This document shows, piece by piece, positions 47,853-55,748 of a stretch of 64,000 bases of DNA. The number at the start of each line of letters is the position of its first letter. The first letter of the stretch is position 1. The DNA comes from Hymenobacter convexus (GTDB lineage Bacteria > Bacteroidota > Bacteroidia > Cytophagales > Hymenobacteraceae), in contig NZ_JAUQON010000001.1 of NCBI RefSeq assembly GCF_030580955.1, positions 806,001 to 870,000 on the forward strand, in the 5' to 3' direction. The notes beneath the pieces were generated by a model. It was not told the origin of the DNA, did not search any database, and saw only the letters and a list, made by a program, of their open reading frames with translations. The translations under genes were made by a program, and so were the position numbers.

Positions 47853-49872
47853 GGTGGCCCAAAGTCGAGGCCAAAGGTAGCGGGCGGCGGGAGGGGATTT
47901 CCGTCGTCTTCATGCCTTGTGCCGTGAAGTGGGCCAGCGCCATGATGGTGAGCATGGGGTTCACGCCGCTGCAGGCGGGGAAGGCCGAGCCATCGGCCAC
48001 GAAGAGGTTTTGCACTTCCACCGTCTCGCCGTTGAGCTTGAGCGGGTGGGTGGCGGCGTCGCCGCCCATGCGGCAGGTGCTCATCTGGTGGGCGCTGTAG
48101 AGGCCGAACTGGTTGGGCTTCCAGCTCAGGTGCGGCAGCTTGTCGAGCACTTCGGGGTTGAGCAGCACGCCGTCTTTGGCCTCCAGCGTGGGCAGCGTGC
48201 CGTGGGGCAGATATACTTTCTCGGCCCCGGCGGCAATGTGGATTTGCGCCGCGGCGCGCACGCCTTCGAGCATGTTGGCGCGGTCGAAATCCGACAGCAC
48301 GTAGTCAATCAGCGGCGCGCCATTTTTATCGATGCTCACCCGTCCGCCGTCGCGGTCGCGGGTGAGGACGATGAAGGAACCCAGGTGGCTGGCGTCGCGC
48401 AGCAGCTCGTGGTGCTGCCGGCCCGAGCGCCAGGGCAGCACCATGCTTAGTAGGCCGGGGTGGGTGGGGGGCGTTTCGAGCTTGGCGCCGAAGTTGGTGC
48501 CGTGCAATTGCGTGTAGGTATCGTTCACCACGCTCATGCTGGGGCCGTGCCAGGAGTTCATGGCCTGCGGGTAGCGGGCGCCCACCACCACCGTGGGGTG
48601 CAGGTGCAGGTGGCGGCCCAGGTGCGGGTGCTTCAGGCCGGAGCGCAGCAGCAGCGCAGGCGTCTGGATGGCGCCGCCGGTCACCACCACGCGCTTGGCT
48701 CGCACCGTGATGGGAATTTGCTGGCCGTCGGCAGTAGTGTACACGGCCTCGGCGCCGGTAGCGCGGCCCTGGCTGATGGTGACTCTGTCAACTTTGGTAT
48801 CGGCCAGAATGCGGGCGCCGTGCTCGAAAGCGGTGAGCAGATACGTGTTCAACGTGCCCTGCTTGATGCCGTGGGCATCGCCCAGCGTGGTGTAGCCCAG
48901 GCTACGAAAGTGGCTGTCGGAATCGGTCAGGCCCTTTTCGTTGCGCGGAATCAGCTTCACCTCCTGGCCGAGCTTGGTGGAGCCGTCCCACAAGGCTTGG
49001 TTCTGGCCGTTGTGGCGGGTATAGTTGGTGTTCACGCCGATGGTGCGGGCCACGGCGTTTAGGCTTTCCTTAAACTCCAGGGTGGTGAAGTGGGGAGCGG
49101 CGTGCTCGCGGGCCCATTCCTGCAGCACGTAATCGGGGGTGCGGAAGGCGCCGGCCCAGTTCACGGTGGTGCCGCCGCCCAGGCAGGCCCCGGCCAGGAT
49201 GCCGATGCTGCCGTCCTGGGTGCAGAGGGTGCCTTTGGCGTCGTAGAGCTTGCCCAGCATGTCCACCTCGCGCTGGGTAAAGTCGCAGCCGTGGCAGTAG
49301 GGGCCTTTTTCGATGACCAACACATCGAAGCCGGCCTCGGCCAACTCGCCGGCTACCACGCCGCCGCCCGCGCCGCTGCCAATCACCAGCACATCGCACT
49401 CGTACGTAGTGGCATCGGTCGGCTTAAGGGTGCGAATGGGCTTAGGCGAATCCACCGGCTTCTCGTCGGGGCCGGGGTAGCCGAGGCGTCCCCAGACGGC
49501 CGGCACCTCCGCCATGCTGCCGCCGTAGTACAGCAGCGTGCACAGCTTGCGCAGCGCCTGAAAGCCCTTGCGCAGCTGCGGCACGTTGCTGGCGGCCCAG
49601 CTTTGCAGCAGCTGCTCACGGTGCGCCGCATCGAGCTTGCGGAAGGGCTTGAGCGGCCCGAACCACGTCAAACCCAGCAGCGGCTTCTCTAACAAATCAA
49701 GCAACTGGCCGAACTCATTCTGCGCGCCCTCAGGCTGCTCCCGGATGGCCGCTTCCAGCTTCTCCAGGTTCACGCCGGCCGCGCCGGGCGGGCTGCCGTC
49801 GGGCAGGGCGGGAATAAAGGTGTCGGCGAGGGCCTGGAGGAGGAGCGAGCGGGCGGGCGTGAGCGAAAACAT
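47833..49872 (-). CDS. GMC-family oxidoreductase (long-chain alcohol oxidase-like)
   Basis: 679 aa. The N-terminal about 150 residues (LLQALADTFIPALPDGSPPG, then a helical part) resemble gluconate 2-dehydrogenase subunit 3 or the N-terminus of fatty-alcohol oxidases. The FAD site is CDVLVIGSGAGGGVVAGELA, followed by VLVIEKG and GACLGGGTTVNWAGAFR. The C-terminal substrate part has HQMSTCRMGGDAATHP and FVADGSAFPACSGVNPMLTI with the GMC catalytic end. No secretion signal, so probably cytoplasmic or membrane-associated. A TACCTTTT box lies at 49894-49901. Confidence 0.9.
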   Translation of the reverse strand: MFSLTPARSLLLQALADTFIPALPDGSPPGAAGVNLEKLEAAIREQPEGAQNEFGQLLDLLEKPLLGLTWFGPLKPFRKLDAAHREQLLQSWAASNVPQLRKGFQALRKLCTLLYYGGSMAEVPAVWGRLGYPGPDEKPVDSPKPIRTLKPTDATTYECDVLVIGSGAGGGVVAGELAEAGFDVLVIEKGPYCHGCDFTQREVDMLGKLYDAKGTLCTQDGSIGILAGACLGGGTTVNWAGAFRTPDYVLQEWAREHAAPHFTTLEFKESLNAVARTIGVNTNYTRHNGQNQALWDGSTKLGQEVKLIPRNEKGLTDSDSHFRSLGYTTLGDAHGIKQGTLNTYLLTAFEHGARILADTKVDRVTISQGRATGAEAVYTTADGQQIPITVRAKRVVVTGGAIQTPALLLRSGLKHPHLGRHLHLHPTVVVGARYPQAMNSWHGPSMSVVNDTYTQLHGTNFGAKLETPPTHPGLLSMVLPWRSGRQHHELLRDASHLGSFIVLTRDRDGGRVSIDKNGAPLIDYVLSDFDRANMLEGVRAAAQIHIAAGAEKVYLPHGTLPTLEAKDGVLLNPEVLDKLPHLSWKPNQFGLYSAHQMSTCRMGGDAATHPLKLNGETVEVQNLFVADGSAFPACSGVNPMLTIMALAHFTAQGMKTTEIPSRRPLPLASTLGHHAATTI
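47872..47879 (-). promoter_or_regulatory. Possible internal -7 box (TACCTTTG) before the GT39-like gene
   Basis: Exact TAnnTTTG on the minus strand, 19 bases before the start at 47852, but inside the 3' end of the GMC gene and without a -33 box. It may allow independent expression or be chance. Confidence 0.3.
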
Positions 49873-49976
49873 GCGGCGGGAATTTTGGATGGTAAAAGGT
49901 AGGGAATTTTCCGCAATATGTTAGGCGTGCCGAGTAGTTTTTCAGGTAAGAACGGCGTTGTAACAATAAAAAAGCA

Positions 49977-50078
49977 CGTCATGCTGAGCGCCGCCGAAGC
50001 ATCTCTACCGCGCAACTAATTCCAATCGATAGGAATAGTGTTGCGGTAGAGATGCTTCGGCGGCGCTCAGCATGACGT
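49977..50078. repeat. Palindromic repeat, family A (GCCGCCG variant)
   Basis: ACGTCATGCTGAGCGCCGCC... pairs with GGCGGCGCTCAGCATGACGT. Both arms carry the compensating change relative to GCAGTCG in other copies. The centre CCAATCGATAGG resembles that of the 23185 copy. Lies between divergent genes. Confidence 0.92.
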
Positions 50079-50119
50079 TCTGCCGGCGAACTTTGCCTTC
50101 CCTAATTCACCCGCATACC

Positions 50120-50632
50120 ATGCCCCGCCTCATTCAAACGCCCGAAACCACCTACCGCGTCCACTTTCAGGAGTGCGACATGCTGGGCCACCTCAACAAC
50201 GCCCGCTACCTCGACTACTTCCTCAACGCCCGCGAAGACCACACCACCGAGCATTACCAGCTGAACATGGGCGAAATCGCCCGCGAGCAAAAGGCCGGCT
50301 GGGTCATCACTAAGCACCACATCAGCTACCTCAAGCCGGCGCGGCAGGGCGCCACGGTCCGCATCCTGAGCCAGCTCATTCACTTCGACAACTCCAACCT
50401 GGTGCTCGAAATGCAGATGCGCAGCGACGACGGCCTGCGCCTGCTGGCCCTGCTGTGGTCGGAAATGACCTTCGTGAGCATGCCCGCCGGCACCCGCACC
50501 GACCACTCCAACGCCATGATGGACCTGCTCGAACAACTCGACGTGGACGCCGTGAGTTACGACCCCGACGGCTTCGATGAGCGCGTGAAGGAGGTGCGCC
50601 AGGAGCTGAAGAAGCTGAGGCGGGAAGGCTGA
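50120..50632 (+). CDS. Acyl-CoA thioesterase-like hotdog-fold protein (4HBT type)
   Basis: 170 aa from the ATG at 50120. The opening YRVHFQECDMLGHLNNARYL, then DYFLNARE, is the 4-hydroxybenzoyl-CoA thioesterase signature, with D-M-x-G-H-x-N as catalytic centre. The strands VITKHHISYLKPARQGATV and LVLEMQMRSDDGLRLLALLW complete a single hotdog domain. A charged helical C-terminus follows (RVKEVRQELKKLR). Predicted hydrolysis of acyl-CoA; chain length unknown. An upstream in-frame start at 50072 reads into the palindrome and is rejected. Confidence 0.88.
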   Translation: MPRLIQTPETTYRVHFQECDMLGHLNNARYLDYFLNAREDHTTEHYQLNMGEIAREQKAGWVITKHHISYLKPARQGATVRILSQLIHFDNSNLVLEMQMRSDDGLRLLALLWSEMTFVSMPAGTRTDHSNAMMDLLEQLDVDAVSYDPDGFDERVKEVRQELKKLRREG

Positions 50633-50640
50633 AAAGTCGC

Positions 50641-50819
50641 CTGTCATTGCGAGCGAAGCGCGGCAATCCGTCCTCTTAGTGTAACTAGCCTTGGGTTATA
50701 GCAAGGTTTTTTTAACAACAGAAAAGCCCCGGCACTGCATAGTGTCGGGGCTTTTTCACATTTTTTTGACTGGTCGCACTGGGCGGATGCATTGCTTCGG
50801 CTGCGCCTCGCAATGACAG
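50641..50819. repeat. Palindromic repeat, family D, split around a terminator
   Basis: CTGTCATTGCGAGCGAAGCG... (from 50641) pairs imperfectly with CGCAATGACAG (to 50819). Between the arms is the hairpin at 50721. The right arm reads GCTTCGGCTGCGCCTCGCAA, with mismatches to the left. Confidence 0.7.
50721..50756. terminator. Bidirectional terminator inside the family D repeat
   Basis: GAAAAGCCCCGGCACT, loop GCAT, AGTGTCGGGGCTTTTT. One G-T pair; T-run after. It lies between convergent genes. Confidence 0.88.
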
Positions 50820-50823
50820 TTTT

Positions 50824-52686
50824 CTACCCCCCGAACGAATTATCCCGCTCGTTGGCATCCATAAAAATTCCGCCGTCGAGCTTCACCGATTTTACGGCTT
50901 TGGGCGTGGTAATGACGGCCTGCTGCTGGTTGGCGCGCCACACGGCCGCGGTTTGGTGCAGGGTTTCTTTGGTGCCGTCGGCGTATTCGAGCTGCATATC
51001 AAAGGGCACCACGAAACCGCCGATGTTATTCACCGTGACGCTGCTGCCGGATACGGACCCAACGGCCAGGTCGATGTAGCCATTGGTGAAGAACCAGTTG
51101 TGGAAAAACCAGTTCAAATCCTGGCCGCTGGCGCTGCTCATCGAGTTGAAATAATCCCACGGAATGGGGTGCTTGCCGTGCCAGCGGTCCATGTACTCGT
51201 GCAGGGATTTCTTGAACAGCGCATCGCCGAGCATGTCTTTCAGGGCGAAGTAGCTGAGCGAAGGCTTGCCGTAGGCGTTGTTGCCGTAGCCCGACTTCAA
51301 CTCGCTGCTGGGCGTGATGATGGGCAGGTCCTGGGGCGTGGCGATGTTGTGAATCCAGCCATTTATACGGAATTGCTTGTAGAACTTATCGGCCGTTTCG
51401 GCGCCGTTTTCGGCCGTGTTGATGAGGCGCTCGAACGTGGTGGCCCAGCCCTCGTCCATGTAGGCGTAGCGGCTTTCATTGATGCCCATGTAGAAGGGGA
51501 AGTAGGTGTGCGCGATTTCGTGGTCCTGCACGAACTGCGCGAACTTGGGGTCCTTCTGCGGGCTGTCGTTCACCATCATCGGGTATTCCATGTCGGCAAA
51601 GCCCTGGAAAGCCGTCATTTTGGGAAACGGATAAGCCACGCCGGGCCAGTTATTCGGGTTCGAGAACCAGCCCAGCGCAAACTGCGCGTTCTTCACCGAC
51701 TCGCGGAAATCCACCGTGGAATCGGCGTAGGCGGCCTGCACGCTGGCGCGGCGCTTGGCCTTGGCATCGACGATGACGCTGGCGGCGTCCCACACGTAAT
51801 GGTCGCTCAGGCCCAAGGTCACGTCGGAAATATCCCGGGCGGTCCAGACCCAGGTGTTCATAGGCTGCTGGGCGGTGATGTTCTTCTTCGCCAAATCGGC
51901 CGCCGTGGCCACGTGGATAACCGCGTCGCTGGTCATCGACTGCTTGAGGCGCTTGGCGGCGGCCTTCTGCAGCACCTGGTCGGGGTTTTGCAGCGTGCCG
52001 GTGGCCCACACAATGTAGTTGGCGGGCGCTTTCACGCGCAGGGTGTAGTCGTTGAAATCGTTGTAAAACTCCTTGCTGTCGACGAAGGGCAGGCGGTCCC
52101 AGCCGGCGTAGTCGTCATACACCGCCACGCGGGGGTAGAAGTAGGCCAGGAAATAGGTGGTGGGGTCAATCATGCCCTCGCGGCCGCTTTCGATGGAAAT
52201 GGGAAAGTGCCAGGACACCGCGAATTTCACCGAATCGTGCGGGGCCAGCGGGCGGGGCAGGCGCACGCCCGGCGCGGTGCCCAGGTTCTGCGGCAGAGGC
52301 TTCAACTGGCCCGCCACCAGGAAGGTGTCAATCACCACCCCGCTGGTGAGGTAGTCCGGAGAGGCGTCGCCGTCGCGGCTGGCGCCGGGCTTGTGGATGT
52401 TCTGAATGATGCGCAGCACCACCTGGCGCAGCGTGTCGGGGCTGTTGTTGAAGTAGGTGATGGTTTCGTGGCCCCTAATGTCGCGGGCCGGCGGCGCGGC
52501 CTGCACGGTGATGCTGTAGCGGGCGCGGTTTTGCCAGTACTTGGGGCCGGGGCGGCCGTCGGGGCTGCGGGTGCCTTTGGCGAAGGCGGCTTTGATGTCG
52601 CGCGGCATATAAAGCGGCTGCGTCTGGGCAGCGGCCGTGTCGGCGAGGCCGGCGAGCAGGAGGAAGGTCAGGAGGGGTTTAATCAT
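50824..52686 (-). CDS. M1-family metallopeptidase, second copy type
   Basis: 620 aa from the ATG at 52686, with a signal peptide (MIKPLLTFLLLAGLADTAAAQ). Zinc site DHEIAHTYFPF (H389, E390, H393) and third ligand E412 in AYMDEGWATTF, 18 residues after H393. GAMEN is replaced by FADMEYPMMV. The C-terminal part (ALFKKSLHEYMDRWHGKHPI, then FFHNWFFTNGYIDLAVGSV) is of the Bacteroidota M1 type. It is related to, but distinct from, the 24462 enzyme, which lacks this tail. Periplasmic peptide degradation is likely. Confidence 0.9.
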   Translation of the reverse strand: MIKPLLTFLLLAGLADTAAAQTQPLYMPRDIKAAFAKGTRSPDGRPGPKYWQNRARYSITVQAAPPARDIRGHETITYFNNSPDTLRQVVLRIIQNIHKPGASRDGDASPDYLTSGVVIDTFLVAGQLKPLPQNLGTAPGVRLPRPLAPHDSVKFAVSWHFPISIESGREGMIDPTTYFLAYFYPRVAVYDDYAGWDRLPFVDSKEFYNDFNDYTLRVKAPANYIVWATGTLQNPDQVLQKAAAKRLKQSMTSDAVIHVATAADLAKKNITAQQPMNTWVWTARDISDVTLGLSDHYVWDAASVIVDAKAKRRASVQAAYADSTVDFRESVKNAQFALGWFSNPNNWPGVAYPFPKMTAFQGFADMEYPMMVNDSPQKDPKFAQFVQDHEIAHTYFPFYMGINESRYAYMDEGWATTFERLINTAENGAETADKFYKQFRINGWIHNIATPQDLPIITPSSELKSGYGNNAYGKPSLSYFALKDMLGDALFKKSLHEYMDRWHGKHPIPWDYFNSMSSASGQDLNWFFHNWFFTNGYIDLAVGSVSGSSVTVNNIGGFVVPFDMQLEYADGTKETLHQTAAVWRANQQQAVITTPKAVKSVKLDGGIFMDANERDNSFGG

Positions 52687-52723
52687 AGCAGAGACAGACG
52701 GAATAACAAGTCGAGCGTTGCAA

Positions 52724-52750
52724 TGTAGCGCGGACACAGCGAGTCCGCGC
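52724..52750. repeat. Single-arm palindrome, family B-like
   Basis: TGTAGCGCGGACACAGCGAG... forms a short hairpin GCGGAC/GTCCGC with a 7-base loop. It is related to the 22686 and 26127 arms and lies upstream of the M1 gene. Confidence 0.6.
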
Positions 52751-52811
52751 CTGGGCATGATGTCTCGGGTCTGAATCAGAAGTTTTCGTCGCCCAAACCA
52801 GCCGCCTCCGC

Positions 52812-55331
52812 TTACACGCCTGCCGGCCCGCGCCGCGTCAGGCGCAGGAGCCAGTCGCACAGTTCGGCTTCCTCGAAGGGCTTGGTGACGCAGCCATTCA
52901 TGCCGGCGTTGAGGTAAGCGGCGCGGTCATTGTCGAAGGCGTTAGCCGTGAGGGCGATGAGCGGCGTAGCGGCGCGCTTGAAGTGGGCGTCCCGGCGCAG
53001 GGCCAGGGCCACTTCCACGCCGCTCAGGCCGGGCATGTGGATGTCGAGCAGGGCCGCATCGAAATCCTGGCTGGTGAGCTGGGCCAGGGCCTCGGTGCCG
53101 GTGTTGGCGGTGTGCACTTCCACGCCCCAGTATTCGAGCAGGGCCCGCGCTATTAGTTGGTTCACCACGTTGTCTTCGGCCAGCAGCACGCGCAGGCCGC
53201 GCAGGGCCTCGTAGGTGACGGGCGCTTCGGTGGGCGCGGCCGTGGGCGCGGCGGGCGGCGCCAGCGGCAGGGTGAGCACGAAGGAAAAAGTGGAGCCCGC
53301 GCCGGGCTGGCTGCACAGCAGGAGCATGCCGCCCATCTGCCGCACCAGCTGCTCGGTGATGGCCAGCCCCAGGCCCGTGCCGTCGAACCGGCCGTTGGTA
53401 TCGGAAGAAGCCTGAGCGAACGATTCGAAAATGCGTTCCTGCTGCTCGGGGGCAATGCCGGCGCCGGTGTCCTGCACCCAGAAGCGCAGGCGCCGGGCCG
53501 CGGGCGGGCCGGGCAGCAGGGCCACGCCCAGGCGCACGCTGCCCCGCGCGGTGAACTTGATGGCGTTCGAGAGCAGGTTGAGCAGGATTTGTTGCAGCCG
53601 GTAGGCATCGCCCAACAGGGGCTGGCCGGGGGCCGGCGGGGGCTCCAGCATCAGCGACAGCCCTTTCTGCTCGGCCAGTGAGGCCACGATTTCGCTGGCC
53701 CCCTGCAGCAGCGCATCCAGGTCGAAGGGCGCGGCATCAAGGGCCAGGTGGTGGGCCGTGATTTTGGCCAGGTCGAGCACGTCGTTTATCAGGGCCAGCA
53801 GGTGGCGGCCCGAACGCTGCATGATGCTCAAATACTCGTGCTGCACCGGCGTGAGCGGCATTTTGCGCAGCAGCTGCACCATGCCCAGCATGCCGTTGAG
53901 CGGCGTGCGAATTTCGTGGCTCATGCGCGCCAGGAAGGCTTCTTTGGCCTGTGCATTGGCTTCGGCCGCCTGGTTGGCCTCCTTGAGGGCAGTGATGTCG
54001 GTGCTCACCACCAGCACGTCGGTGCCGCCTTCGGCCTGCGGAAACGGCGACATGTGCACCCGCAGGTGGCAGATGCTGCCGGAGCTGAGCTGCAGCGCCA
54101 GCTCCGCGTCGAGGGACTGGCCGGTGGTGAACACCCAATTGCGCCAGGCGGCAATTTTTGCCATTTGCGCCCGCACCGCGTCGTTCTGTTCGGCCGGAGG
54201 CCGCATGTGCTGGCTTTGAGCGGCCAGCGCGGTGAAAGCCGCATTGCGAAACTTGACCTCGCCCGCAACCGTGATGACGTACACCACGTTGGGCAGGGCG
54301 TCCACAATCAGCCGGATAAACTGCTGCTGGGTACGCAGTTGGGTTTCGCTCCGGCGGTGCTGCTCCTCGGCCTCGTAGCGCTCCGTAATGTCGATGCTGG
54401 AGCCCACTACCAGCAGCACCTCCCCGTCGGCATCGTACACGGCTTTGAGGCCGCGCAGCATGCGCCGCTGGCCCTCGTTGGTGGTGGCATCTTCCTCCCA
54501 ACTGATGGACTCGCCGGTTTGCACGGCGCGGCGGAAGTGCGCCGCGCGCGCTGCCAGCTGCGCCGGGGGGCGGCCGCTTAGGGCCAGAAACTCGGCGTGC
54601 GTGATGCCCAGCATCTGCTGGCGGAAGGCGGGGCTGGCCACGGCCGCCGGGTTCACAAAGAGGAAGCGCTGCTCGGCATCGAACACCACAAGCTGCACCG
54701 GCAGGTGGTTGAGGATGGCCTCGTAGAACTCGCGCTGGCGGGCCACCTGCTCCTCGGCCTGCTTGCGCGCCGTGATGTCGAGGCCGGTCATGATGAAGTA
54801 CTGCGGCTGGTTATCGGCGCCCAGTATCGGGGCGATGTTAATCAGCATGCTGTGCTGGTGGTCGGCCTGCTCCATGGTTTCTTCCCAGCTCAGGGCGCGC
54901 TGCCCGGCCCGGGCCTGCTCCAGGTAGCCCTGACGGCGCGCCACAATGTGGGCCGGGCGCTGCAGCAGCTCGCTCAGGGCCTGCACCGTCTGGCCCCGGT
55001 ACTGCTGCCGGGCCACGGGGTCGGCCACGCCCAGCTGGTTGGCAAACACGTAGCGAAATTCGGTGTCGATAACCGCCACCGACACCGGCAAATGCTCCAG
55101 CACCAGCTCATAAAAAGCGCACTGGTCGGCCTGTTGCTGCTCGGCCCGGGTGCGGGCCGCGAGCTGCTGTTCGAGGTGCTCGGCCCGGGCGCTGGCAGCG
55201 GCCAGCTGCTCAGTCAGGGCCGCTGCCCGCGCTTCGGCGGCGGCCAGCGCGTCCCGTAGCTGCGCCTCGCCTGCGGGGCCTATTGGGGCAGGGGCTGGGG
55301 CAGCAGAAGCGGGCGGGCGGGGAGGCTGCAT
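52812..55331 (-). CDS. Hybrid histidine kinase (PAS-PAS-PAS-HisKA-HATPase-REC)
   Basis: 839 aa from the ATG at 55331; upstream in-frame sequence is poor in coding signal. An Ala-rich coiled coil (residues 15-70) is followed by three PAS-type sensors (FYELVLEHLPVSVAVIDTEF, FYEAILNHLPVQLVVFDAEQ, FIRLIVDALPNVVYVITVAG). The kinase has H472 in RMSHEIRTPLNGMLGM, N-box NLLSNAIKFTARG, G1 box DTGAGIAPEQQE, and G2 GTGLGLAI. A receiver domain ends the protein with D763 in ALLDIHMPGLSG. No membrane helix, so cytoplasmic. An output regulator is not adjacent. Confidence 0.95.
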   Translation of the reverse strand: MQPPRPPASAAPAPAPIGPAGEAQLRDALAAAEARAAALTEQLAAASARAEHLEQQLAARTRAEQQQADQCAFYELVLEHLPVSVAVIDTEFRYVFANQLGVADPVARQQYRGQTVQALSELLQRPAHIVARRQGYLEQARAGQRALSWEETMEQADHQHSMLINIAPILGADNQPQYFIMTGLDITARKQAEEQVARQREFYEAILNHLPVQLVVFDAEQRFLFVNPAAVASPAFRQQMLGITHAEFLALSGRPPAQLAARAAHFRRAVQTGESISWEEDATTNEGQRRMLRGLKAVYDADGEVLLVVGSSIDITERYEAEEQHRRSETQLRTQQQFIRLIVDALPNVVYVITVAGEVKFRNAAFTALAAQSQHMRPPAEQNDAVRAQMAKIAAWRNWVFTTGQSLDAELALQLSSGSICHLRVHMSPFPQAEGGTDVLVVSTDITALKEANQAAEANAQAKEAFLARMSHEIRTPLNGMLGMVQLLRKMPLTPVQHEYLSIMQRSGRHLLALINDVLDLAKITAHHLALDAAPFDLDALLQGASEIVASLAEQKGLSLMLEPPPAPGQPLLGDAYRLQQILLNLLSNAIKFTARGSVRLGVALLPGPPAARRLRFWVQDTGAGIAPEQQERIFESFAQASSDTNGRFDGTGLGLAITEQLVRQMGGMLLLCSQPGAGSTFSFVLTLPLAPPAAPTAAPTEAPVTYEALRGLRVLLAEDNVVNQLIARALLEYWGVEVHTANTGTEALAQLTSQDFDAALLDIHMPGLSGVEVALALRRDAHFKRAATPLIALTANAFDNDRAAYLNAGMNGCVTKPFEEAELCDWLLRLTRRGPAGV

Positions 55332-55748
55332 CAAACAAACTGAGTGGAAAGGACCCGGGCGGCACAACCTGCTGCAACCGATACTGTGCGTATGAAAGCG
55401 GTAGTCGGCAAGGCAGCGCAGGGCTAAAACTAATAAATACGGGGTGAACTCACGGAATTGGCTGGTGAATGGTGTCGAATGCTCGTTGAACACCGGTGCC
55501 CCTTGCAGCCGGTTTGCACGGTTTTACTGGCCGTATCGTGCCGTCCAGCGCTTCTGACGCCGGTAACGTCCAAGTGCCCTCGCTGCTTATCCCGGAAGGG
55601 AAAGTCGCGTCAGCATCGAATCCGGGCGTCTTCCCGGTCGATGCAATGCCCCCTTTCAGCGGCAGAACGCCCGGCTCCATCTTTTGCCTAAATCGGAACC
55701 TGCTTTTCCCGACCTGCGGCGCGTACTTTTCCAGTCTAAAGCTCCTGT
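55332..55748. other. Intergenic region with an unexplained ORF-like stretch
   Basis: 417 bases between divergent genes. A minus-strand frame at 55450-55680 could encode a 76-residue peptide (MEPGVLPLKGGIASTGKTPG...), and a plus-strand frame also crosses it, without a good start context. TACTTTTC at 55724 is a likely -7 box of the channel gene. No palindrome of the dispersed families. Confidence 0.35.
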
